DNA of 10,002 nt from a bacterium (GTDB lineage: Bacteria > Cyanobacteriota > Vampirovibrionia > Gastranaerophilales > Gastranaerophilaceae). Under the pieces are notes generated by a model. That model made no database searches and was not told where the DNA came from. It was given only the letters and a program-made list of their open reading frames with translations. Below are positions 1 to 5,965 of this stretch, piece after piece. The stretch spans positions 1-10,002 of the forward strand of contig JAFXYU010000006.1 of assembly GCA_017541565.1 (NCBI GenBank). Direction: 5' to 3'. Within the stretch, counting starts at the first letter, position 1, and every line of letters starts with the position of its first letter. Both the position numbers and the translations under genes were made by a program.

Positions 1-130
1 CACCTATTGCGTGAACAACTGTTCTCGCCTCACCGTGTGAAACCCTTGCTTCAAAACCCTTTGATTCTAAAAATAATGCAACCCTCTGAATATCCTTCTC
101 GGTTGCGTGGCTATTCATTACAACCAGCAT
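1..130 (-). CDS. aroF: 3-deoxy-7-phosphoheptulonate (DAHP) synthase, N-terminal fragment
   Basis: Translating the minus strand from the ATG at 130-128 gives 43 residues with no stop before the window edge, starting MLVVMNSHATEKDIQRVALF and ending in RTVVHAIG. This matches the N-terminal ferredoxin-like (ACT-like) regulatory domain of Thermotoga-type DAHP synthases, with its hydrophobic first strand (xVVM), the A-T-E-x-D-I helix start, the G-F-E-x-x-V-S-x-G strand and the E-x-R-T-V-x-x-I-G ending. The enzyme condenses phosphoenolpyruvate with erythrose-4-phosphate, the first step of the shikimate pathway in the cytoplasm. In family members this domain carries feedback inhibition by aromatic amino acids. 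The catalytic barrel lies outside the window. The first ATG is chosen because GGAGG (143-139) lies 8 nt before it; the next Met (codon 5) would be too far. The gene is divergent from the trmB-like regulator at 214. Confidence 0.88.
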   Translation of the reverse strand, partial: MLVVMNSHATEKDIQRVALFLESKGFEARVSHGEARTVVHAIG

Positions 131-153
131 CAGTGTAACCTCCGATTGATTCA

Positions 154-159
154 ATTATA
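154..159 (-). promoter_or_regulatory. Putative -10 element of the aroF promoter
   Basis: The minus strand reads a perfect TATAAT at 159-154. Transcription would start near 147, giving a leader of about 17 nt that contains the GGAGG at 143-139. No good -35 is visible at the right distance (TTTCAT at 184-179 is weak, with a 19-bp spacer). In DNA this AT-rich a single hexamer is only suggestive. Its position just upstream of a well-supported start raises the odds. Confidence 0.45.
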
Positions 160-193
160 CTACAAATATATTTTACAAATGAAACTGTTTTAA

Positions 194-208
194 AATTATG
201 ATATAATT
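194..208 (+). promoter_or_regulatory. Extended -10 promoter of the trmB-like gene within a dyad (possible operator)
   Basis: An extended -10 (TG-A-TATAAT) lies at 199-207. The expected start of transcription, about 7 nt downstream, is 214, the A of the start codon. The same bases sit in an inverted repeat, AATTAT-GAT-ATAATT (194-208), with 6-bp perfect arms and a 3-bp centre. A dimeric winged-helix regulator could bind there and block its own promoter. No -35 is recognisable at 16-18 bp, which is tolerable for an extended -10. The promoter is fairly well supported. The operator role is inference, as short AT dyads are common in such DNA. Confidence 0.55.
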
Positions 209-213
209 CAGAA

Positions 214-1038
214 ATGGCAGACTTAATCGGAAAACTCAAAGAAATAGGTTTTAACACTTATGAAGCAAAGGTGTATATTGCGCTTTTAAAAAAATACCCC
301 GCAACAGGATATGAAGTTTCAAAACTCGCTAACATACCACAATCCAGAACGTATGATACACTAAAAGCACTGGAAGAAAAAAACATTGTTGTATCTGCAA
401 ACACCAAACCCGTAACCTACACTCCGATTAAACCGAAACAGTTGACATCAGGTTTCTTAAAAAAAATAAATTCTACTATTAATTATCTTGATAAGCATCT
501 GCCGGAAGTCAAAGAAGATTATAACGAACCCATTATAACAATTACAGACAAACAAAATATTCAAGAAAAGATAAAAGAAGTTATACAAAATGCAAAACGC
601 GAAATCTATATAGAAATTTGGAATCAGGATTTCAAAACTTTTGAACAGGAACTACTTAACGCATATAACCGAAACGTTGAAATCCGAATAGTCGGATACG
701 ACAATCTCCATTCCCGTTTTGGACTCGTTTTTGAACACGCTTTTGCTCACGATATTGAAATGTCACTCGGAGGAAGAATGATTATTATTGCAGCAGATGA
801 CAACGAAGGAGTTATCGGCAAAATTTCATCACTAAAAAGTGACGCTGAAGATACGAATATTATTTGGACAAAAAATCAGGGAATCGTTTTTATAATAAAA
901 GAATTTATCGTACACGACATGTATCTGATTGATGTAGAAGAAAATCTGGTAGAACAGATGAAATACATTTACGGAAAGGGATTTAAGCGTCTTAAAGATA
1001 AAGTTCTCGGCTCAAATGCTACTTATATGATACATTAA
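214..1038 (+). CDS. TrmB-family transcriptional regulator
   Basis: This 274-residue protein has the TrmB architecture. Residues 1-75 are a winged helix-turn-helix: the typical opening (L-K-E-I-G-F-N-T-Y-E-A-K-V-Y-I-A-L-L), the recognition segment I-P-Q-S-R-T-Y-D-T-L-K-A-L-E, and the wing ending P-V-T-Y-T-P-I-K-P. A helical linker (78-100) leads to a C-terminal phospholipase-D-like sensor domain (about 105-255), with the family signature N-Q-G-I-V-F-I-I-K-E-F-I-x-H-D-M-Y-L near 221-238. Characterised TrmB proteins sense sugars and control sugar uptake; the ligand here is unknown. The start is unambiguous: an in-frame TGA at 199-201 precedes it, no other start codon lies between, and the domain begins at residue 2. 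There is no Shine-Dalgarno sequence. It is divergent from aroF, and its stop overlaps that of the exported-protein gene. Its targets are not evident here; it may regulate itself, aroF or distant genes. Confidence 0.88.
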   Translation: MADLIGKLKEIGFNTYEAKVYIALLKKYPATGYEVSKLANIPQSRTYDTLKALEEKNIVVSANTKPVTYTPIKPKQLTSGFLKKINSTINYLDKHLPEVKEDYNEPIITITDKQNIQEKIKEVIQNAKREIYIEIWNQDFKTFEQELLNAYNRNVEIRIVGYDNLHSRFGLVFEHAFAHDIEMSLGGRMIIIAADDNEGVIGKISSLKSDAEDTNIIWTKNQGIVFIIKEFIVHDMYLIDVEENLVEQMKYIYGKGFKRLKDKVLGSNATYMIH

Positions 1039-1673
1039 GAAGCCGGAACTGTGTATGAATAATTTGGCCTGTTAACTTCTTCATCCTCTATAGTGAATAT
1101 AAAATAGAACTCGTCGTCGGGCTTTATATCCAATTCTTTTCCTTTTTCTACATAAGATATTATAGAATCCTCATAAACCTGTTTAACACCTGATTTAACT
1201 CTGTTGCCGTCAGGATTTGTAATAACACCTTTAGCAAGAGAAACTCCCTGACTCAATCCTTTAATATAAAAACTTCCGACTGTAACCGCTGCTTTTTCCG
1301 CAATCTGCAATTTTGGAAGTTTTTTTATTTCTTCCTTTGAAAGAACAGTTTTTGAATATCTGCCCAAAATTGTTTCATCAATATTCTTTGTCACACCTCC
1401 TGATACATAAGCATAAGGTTGAACATAAAAATCGGCATCTCTTTTTCCACGCTTCGGCTCTGTTACTTCCAATACATTACTTTTTAATATATCGCCGGAT
1501 TTAAGTTCATAATTGCCCAGTATTGTGTCCTTATTGACACGAACATTGATTGTTTTTGTCGGTTTTTCAGTGTCAAATTCGTTCACCGCACTAACTTTCA
1601 TTTGAATTGCTGCTTGGACGGAACAAACAGAAAGTAAAAATGCAAAAATCAGCGATAATATCCCTTTTTTCAT
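1035..1673 (-). CDS. Exported protein of unknown function
   Basis: I do not recognise this 212-residue protein. Residues 1-22 form a signal peptide: MKKG, a hydrophobic core (I-L-S-L-I-F-A-F-L-L), then S-V-Q-A-A, with signal peptidase I cleavage likely after A21 or A22. The Cys in L-S-V-C does not make a proper lipobox because the residue before it is Val. The mature part looks beta-rich, with two blocks: about 57-93 (L-K-S-G-D-I-L-x-S-x-V-L-E-V-x-E-P-K-R-G-K-R-D-A) and about 128-195 (a glycine-rich stretch, N-P-D-G-N-R-V-K-S-G-V, then G-K-E-L-D-I-K-P-D-D-E-F-Y-F-I-F). The closing block recalls beta-sheet envelope proteins, but that is only a resemblance. The protein is periplasmic or surface-located. 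It follows the MAF gene after 11 bp, with GGAG 5 nt before its ATG, so the two are very likely cotranscribed. No terminator is visible after it. Confidence 0.8.
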   Translation of the reverse strand: MKKGILSLIFAFLLSVCSVQAAIQMKVSAVNEFDTEKPTKTINVRVNKDTILGNYELKSGDILKSNVLEVTEPKRGKRDADFYVQPYAYVSGGVTKNIDETILGRYSKTVLSKEEIKKLPKLQIAEKAAVTVGSFYIKGLSQGVSLAKGVITNPDGNRVKSGVKQVYEDSIISYVEKGKELDIKPDDEFYFIFTIEDEEVNRPNYSYTVPAS

Positions 1674-1684
1674 GTACTCTCCAA

Positions 1685-3361
1685 TTATATGAGTTTGTTT
1701 TTCTGCAATAAGTCAATAACTTCTTTAATTGATGCTTTGGTCTTAGACAAAAACTCCTCTGCCAGTCCTGAATCCATTTTTGCCTGCAAAACCTTCAAAA
1801 TATCCGATTGCATAAATTGATACATAAGCGGAGATTTTACTATAGACGAAACTAGCGCCGGCGAAAATGCCTCTTTTGACAACAAAGAAATAACTTCATT
1901 TATCAAATTAAGTTCCGTTGCAGCCCAAGCCTTAATCTGAAGTTTCATAGGCTCTACACCGCCCAAAAGAATTGATGTAATATTTGATGTATGCAGCAAA
2001 GAAATTGTGTTCAAATCTCTGTTTTTCATACCCTCAATATTTGCACCAAATGAAGTTGTATTATAAATTTCCGTATATTCAAGTTCTTTTATTAAAACTT
2101 CGAAATGCTTGACAAATGCCGCATAGTCATCCCTCGTAACAACAGTACTGCCTGTAACGGAAGGAACCGTGCAAAGTTCTTTTTCAACATTATCAGCAAT
2201 AATCTTATTTTCGGATATTCTTGTTGCACATTCTCCATCTGCATAAACAATATTGTCCTTGAAGGCTAAGTCCAATCCCGAAAATATAACTTTCTCAAAT
2301 CCCATTTTTACCGCTGCAACAAACGCAAAAGTCGTTGCAGAACCACCTGTTTCATAAGTTTTGATGGAAGGATTAAATTCTTTTAGTTTCTTAACTATAA
2401 GGTCATTATCCGAAAAAGAAACAAATATTTTCTTAAAAGGTTTAGAAAAAACACTGTTATCAGATTTTAAATCCGTAATATAATTGATGTTTGGCAAGAA
2501 ACTTTCCAGTCCGCCTATTGTAGGCTCCATATATTCAGCATCAAGTCCTACCAAAAAATCCGGAGTAATGCCGTTTGATAAAACGTATCTCAAAGCCTTA
2601 CTTACAACAAAAACAACAAACTTCCCGCGATTTGCTTTAATCTTCTCAAGGTTTTCTTCCAATGAAGGCCCTGCCGCAAGAATCATTGCTGTTTGTCCGG
2701 AAAACTTGCCCTCTAAATCGGATAGTTTATAAAAATCACCTTCTTCTATTACACCCAAATTCTTTACGGTATTAACACCCCAAGATTTTGTAAACCTTTT
2801 GATTGTGTTGATATCTACCATTTTGCTTTTACAAGTATCATAAACTTTTTGAGTCAACTCAAGTAATTCCTGATTTTTAACAACGGCATAGTTCTTTAGG
2901 TAAAGAACTTCAACCTTATCTTTTGTCAAATATATAGATGAAAGTTTTTGTATTAATTCATCTAAGTCATTTGTAATAAACACTCTTCCGCTTGAAAGAT
3001 GATCCGAAATATCAACATTGTTCAACACAAAATGTAATAGTTTTAAATCAGGCTCATAAACAAATATTCTGGAGGGATATGTATTAAAGGTTTCATCCAA
3101 CAAATATCCCAACCCTATACCAAAAGTTACTATAATATCATTTGATTCCATTGGTTGTTTTATAGTCGACTTGAACATCTCGCGAATGGCTTCTCTGGGA
3201 TTATTTATATCATCAATAGGAATATCATGCTTCATAAGCAAATAATCATTTGAAGGTGTTATACAAAAAGAAATATCCCATCTTGATTCATCCAAAGTCA
3301 AAGATGCCAAACGTCTTTTTAATGCCTCGTTATCTATATACATCAAATTCTTTTCAAACAT
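1685..3361 (-). CDS. MAF/DUF115 family protein (6-hydroxymethylpterin diphosphokinase MptE-like; motility-associated factor glycosyltransferase family)
   Basis: The 558 residues match the MAF family. The N-terminal Rossmann-like part (about 1-200) has T-F-G-I-G-L-G-Y at 79-86 and V-Y-E-P-D at 101-105. The central DUF115 domain (about 218-440) has A-A-G-P-S-L-E-x-N-L at 229-238, G-I-T-P-D-F-L-V-G-L-D at 264-274, G-G-S-A-T-T at 339-344 and V-I-F-S-G-L-D-L-A-F at 358-367. The C-terminus (440-558) is helical. In Campylobacter, Aeromonas and Clostridium, MAF proteins help attach nonulosonic acids to flagellin; many other members are uncharacterised. No flagellin or sialic-acid genes are visible here, so a sugar-transfer role is inference. 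AGAGGT (3372-3367) lies just upstream of the chosen ATG, with 5 nt between. It is the first gene of a two-gene unit with the exported protein downstream, after an apparent promoter at 3388-3416. Confidence 0.82.
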   Translation of the reverse strand: MFEKNLMYIDNEALKRRLASLTLDESRWDISFCITPSNDYLLMKHDIPIDDINNPREAIREMFKSTIKQPMESNDIIVTFGIGLGYLLDETFNTYPSRIFVYEPDLKLLHFVLNNVDISDHLSSGRVFITNDLDELIQKLSSIYLTKDKVEVLYLKNYAVVKNQELLELTQKVYDTCKSKMVDINTIKRFTKSWGVNTVKNLGVIEEGDFYKLSDLEGKFSGQTAMILAAGPSLEENLEKIKANRGKFVVFVVSKALRYVLSNGITPDFLVGLDAEYMEPTIGGLESFLPNINYITDLKSDNSVFSKPFKKIFVSFSDNDLIVKKLKEFNPSIKTYETGGSATTFAFVAAVKMGFEKVIFSGLDLAFKDNIVYADGECATRISENKIIADNVEKELCTVPSVTGSTVVTRDDYAAFVKHFEVLIKELEYTEIYNTTSFGANIEGMKNRDLNTISLLHTSNITSILLGGVEPMKLQIKAWAATELNLINEVISLLSKEAFSPALVSSIVKSPLMYQFMQSDILKVLQAKMDSGLAEEFLSKTKASIKEVIDLLQKNKLI

Positions 3362-3387
3362 TTTATACCTCTGTGTTAACTAATTTA

Positions 3388-3416
3388 AAATTAACATATA
3401 TTTTAAGAAATGTAAA
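3388..3416 (-). promoter_or_regulatory. Putative promoter of the MAF-exported protein unit
   Basis: Reading the minus strand, TTTACA (3416-3411) is followed after 17 bp by TAATTT (3393-3388), preceded by TG-T, an extended -10 feature. The start of transcription would be near 3381, leaving a leader of about 20 nt with the Shine-Dalgarno AGAGGT. It lies downstream of the terminator at 3461-3492, so the two minus-strand units look separately transcribed. The -10 is imperfect and the DNA very AT-rich, so confidence is moderate. Confidence 0.45.
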
Positions 3417-3460
3417 GAAATCTAAAGTGTTTTTTTCTTCATTTTTGTCTCTTACATAAC

Positions 3461-3492
3461 AAAAAACGAGTTGCGGAATTCCGTACACTCGT
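3461..3492 (-). terminator. Rho-independent terminator of the ftsI-murE-nagA-glyS-orf98 operon
   Basis: On the minus strand, ACGAGT (3492-3487) pairs with ACTCGT (3471-3466). Inside, the 10-bp palindrome CGGAATTCCG can fold as a 3-bp inner stem with an AATT loop, separated from the outer stem by a small GTA/CA internal loop. The hairpin is followed at once by a run of six T (3466-3461, the first shared with the stem end). It starts 30 bases after the stop codon of the 98-residue gene, where a terminator is expected. Confidence 0.85.
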
Positions 3493-3522
3493 CTGTTTGT
3501 TTCTTAGTAATGATGATGACTT

Positions 3523-3819
3523 TTATTTAATCTCTACGTCATCGGTGGCTTGAAGCTGTTTTGACTTATAATTGTGGATGACTGCGTCAACCAGCAAGTC
3601 GTATGAAGAACTCTTCTCGATGTTTGGAAATTCCTCCTTCAATTGTTGTCTGACCATTGCTTCCAGCCTTTGTTCGTCAGCTTTTATTTTTAATTCATTA
3701 CTTGATAACGATTTTATCATATCCTCACGACCTTCCGCCTGCGCATTCGCAAATGCGGTAAGATTCGCTTTTGAATCCAATGCTTCTTTCAAAGATTTAA
3801 AGAATTTCATATTAAACAT
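3523..3819 (-). CDS. Small hypothetical protein, 98 residues
   Basis: I do not recognise this protein. It has no signal peptide or membrane segment. It looks mostly helical and highly charged: M-K-F-F-K-S-L-K-E-A-L (4-14), an Ala-rich stretch (18-28), a charged helix (about 33-64; E-L-K-I-K-A-D-E-Q-R-L-E-A-M-V-R) and a Lys/Asp/Glu-rich tail. It is supported as a gene by GAGG 5 nt before the ATG, an open frame on the operon strand, and a strong terminator directly after its stop. Met4 is an alternative start but is too far from the ribosome binding site. It lies 104 bp after glyS; no convincing promoter or terminator is seen in that gap, so cotranscription with glyS is likely. A cytoplasmic accessory or scaffold role is possible but unsupported. 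Confidence 0.7.
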   Translation of the reverse strand: MFNMKFFKSLKEALDSKANLTAFANAQAEGREDMIKSLSSNELKIKADEQRLEAMVRQQLKEEFPNIEKSSSYDLLVDAVIHNYKSKQLQATDDVEIK

Positions 3820-3923
3820 AACGACCTCTACTTGTCTTTTGTCTGTACTACCTTCACTTTGTATCTATATAAAGTTTCATCAAGGTGAAAATTGCCTAAT
3901 TTTTTTTAAACTGTTACAATTAT

Positions 3924-5915
3924 TTACAATTGTTCGAAATTTGTCAACATTGTATACTTATTTTTCAAATTATTCAACAGCGCAAGCCTGTTATTTTTAA
4001 TATTTTCGTCCTTATCCATAACAAGAACATCCTCAAAGAATTTTGTTACAACCGGATTAATTTTTGTAAGATTTTGCAAATAAGATTTGTAATCGCCTGT
4101 AAAGTTTACAGTACCGATTGCCTTATATAAATCACTCTCTATCGGCTCTACAAAAAGGTTTTCCTTAACTTCGCCGCATTTGAACTCTTTTAAAATTCTT
4201 AAAACTCTGTTTGCGTTTTCCGAAAGTTTCTCATCATGGAGTTCCGATACCGCTTTAACTCTCAACAAATAATCCGCAAAATCCTTACACGGATTTATGT
4301 TTGTGCATGCCTCAAGAACATTTTTAGGATATTCGGAGTTTAAAAATATAATTAGTCTTTGTACAAAAAATTCTTCCACATCCTTCTGAACATCTGCCTT
4401 TACAGGAAGTAGTTTAGCCGCTTCAGCAATTAATTCCGACAAATCCAATTTTAAATTATGTTCAAGAACTGTTTTAATTATACCAAGTGCCGCACGTCTG
4501 ACGCCAAGTGGATCTGAAGAACCGGTAGGTTTTTTACCTGCAGCAAACACCGCGCAAATTGTATCAATTTTATCCGCAATTCCAACAATCTGACCTTCTA
4601 TGCTTTTTGCAGTTTCCGAATCTGCGTTTAGCGGAAAATAGTGTTCTCTTATACCATCCTGAACACCTTGTTCTTCACCTGATACTCTTGCATAATCAGC
4701 ACCTATAAATCCTTGTAATTCAGTAAATTCAAACACCAGATTTGTAGCCAAATCAGCCTTACAAAGTTCTGCGGTTCTTATTATTGATGCTTTATTCACT
4801 CCGAGTAATTTTGAAATCTTATCTGACAGAGTTACAATTCTTTGGGTTTTGTCATAAACAGAACCCATCCCTTTTTGGAAAGTCATACCCTTCAAATTCT
4901 CAACATAATTCTCCAACGGTTTTTTTGTATCTTCATTAAAGAAAAATACCGCATCATCCAACCTTGCTTTGATAACTCTGAGGTTTCCCGCTTTTATATT
5001 TTCAAATTCAGAACCTATATAATTTGTTATGGTAACAAATTTGTTAATCAATTTACCTGATTTTTCATACATCGCAAAGTATCTCTGATGAGTTTCCATA
5101 ACGGTAACAGCAACCTCTTGAGGAATGGTAAGATATGCAGTATCAAAATCACAAGTCACTGCGACAGGGTATTCAACAATAAAAGTGACTTCTTCCAGCA
5201 AATCTTCCGAAATCTTTGTTACTGCATTGAGTTTATCCGCTTCAATTTTTGTTAACTCCAGAATTTTTGCTTTTCTTTCATCCTGATCAACAATAACTTT
5301 TGCATCCCTCAATTTATTAACATATTCATCGGGATTATTTATAACAATATTTTGAGCAGAAAATCTGTGTCCGTTAGTAACATTTGAAGAATCTTTATCG
5401 ATAATTCTGACCGGAACTTGCTCTGAATCCAAAATAGAAAGTACCCAGCGTATAGGTCTTGAGAATTTAACATCGTTTGTTCCCCATCTCATAAAGTGAG
5501 GACCCTGAAGTTTTGAGAAAATTACCGGAACATTTTCCGAAAGAAGCGATTTTGTATCCTTACCCTTTATAGAAATCTTTGCCCAAACATAATTATCTTC
5601 AGTATATAAATCCTCTTTTGAAACACCGTTTTTATTTGCAAATCCCTCTCCTGCTCTGGTAAGATTATTATTTTCATCAAATGCAACCGATGCTATAGGA
5701 CCTTTTACGGTTTTCACAACATCCGGCTGCGAAGCCGCAAGTCCGTCAACAATAACAGCTAATCGTCTTGGTGTCGCCATTACTTTTACGCCGTCATAAG
5801 ACACGTTATTGTTATTCAAAAAAGTTTCAAATCCGTCTTTTAACTGGTTTATTGCCATGGGAATAAACTTGTACGGCAACTCTTCAACACCGACTTCCAG
5901 TAAATATTTACTCAT
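3924..5915 (-). CDS. glyS: Glycyl-tRNA synthetase beta subunit
   Basis: GlyS, with the catalytic alpha subunit GlyQ, charges tRNA-Gly in the cytoplasm; the beta subunit supplies tRNA and anticodon recognition. The 663 residues are near the usual length (about 690) and carry family motifs throughout: L-L-E-V-G-V-E-E-L-P (5-14), A-T-P-R-R-L-A-V (47-54), M-R-W-G...F-S-R-P-I-R-W (142-157), E-V-T-F-I-V-E-Y-P-V-A-V (242-253), H-Q-R-Y-F (276-280), K-A-R-L-D-D-A-V-F-F (316-325), E-L-Q-G-F-I-G (399-405), A-D-K-I-D-T (447-452), P-T-G-S-S-D-P...R-R-A-A-L-G (463-478), and the DALR-type C-terminus ending N-R-L-A-L-L. GGAG (5927-5924) lies 8 nt before the ATG. GlyQ normally sits directly upstream, but here nagA does, so glyQ must be elsewhere. 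It probably belongs to the ftsI operon, with possible extra initiation from the 50-bp gap upstream. Confidence 0.96.
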   Translation of the reverse strand: MSKYLLEVGVEELPYKFIPMAINQLKDGFETFLNNNNVSYDGVKVMATPRRLAVIVDGLAASQPDVVKTVKGPIASVAFDENNNLTRAGEGFANKNGVSKEDLYTEDNYVWAKISIKGKDTKSLLSENVPVIFSKLQGPHFMRWGTNDVKFSRPIRWVLSILDSEQVPVRIIDKDSSNVTNGHRFSAQNIVINNPDEYVNKLRDAKVIVDQDERKAKILELTKIEADKLNAVTKISEDLLEEVTFIVEYPVAVTCDFDTAYLTIPQEVAVTVMETHQRYFAMYEKSGKLINKFVTITNYIGSEFENIKAGNLRVIKARLDDAVFFFNEDTKKPLENYVENLKGMTFQKGMGSVYDKTQRIVTLSDKISKLLGVNKASIIRTAELCKADLATNLVFEFTELQGFIGADYARVSGEEQGVQDGIREHYFPLNADSETAKSIEGQIVGIADKIDTICAVFAAGKKPTGSSDPLGVRRAALGIIKTVLEHNLKLDLSELIAEAAKLLPVKADVQKDVEEFFVQRLIIFLNSEYPKNVLEACTNINPCKDFADYLLRVKAVSELHDEKLSENANRVLRILKEFKCGEVKENLFVEPIESDLYKAIGTVNFTGDYKSYLQNLTKINPVVTKFFEDVLVMDKDENIKNNRLALLNNLKNKYTMLTNFEQL

Positions 5916-5938
5916 TTATATTTCTCCATTTTCTAATT

Positions 5939-5958
5939 GTTATAATTCTTTTATAACA
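5939..5958 (-). promoter_or_regulatory. AT-rich inverted repeat with an extended -10-like element upstream of glyS
   Basis: In the 50-bp gap between nagA and glyS, GTTATAA (5939-5945) and TTATAAC (5951-5957) form a perfect 7-bp inverted repeat around TTCTT. On the minus strand the same bases hold TG-T-TATAAA (5958-5950), an extended -10-like sequence that could give glyS its own start of transcription. The stem is weak (mostly A-T), lacks a following T-run on the minus strand and so is not a terminator. The gap is far too short for a T-box leader. Promoter or protein-binding site is a guess. Confidence 0.3.
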
Positions 5959-5965
5959 CAAAAAT

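Noticed and set aside
1605..1673. Possible lipoprotein signal (L-S-V-C) in the exported protein.
   Set aside because: The residue before the Cys is Val, not Gly/Ala/Ser, and a normal signal peptidase I site (V-Q-A) follows directly.
3880..3915. Possible terminator after glyS, from the run of T/A bases.
   Set aside because: On the glyS strand the run reads as A, and no stable stem precedes a T-run, so it does not look like a rho-independent terminator for glyS.
3572..4000. A 142-codon open frame on the plus strand.
   Set aside because: It lies opposite the well-supported small gene, the gap and the end of glyS. It is Cys/Ser/Phe-rich as expected for an antisense frame, and shows no recognisable domain.
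5916..5965. Possible T-box leader for glyS.
   Set aside because: The gap is only 50 bp. A T-box with specifier stem and antiterminator needs well over 100 nt, and no T-box sequence is seen.
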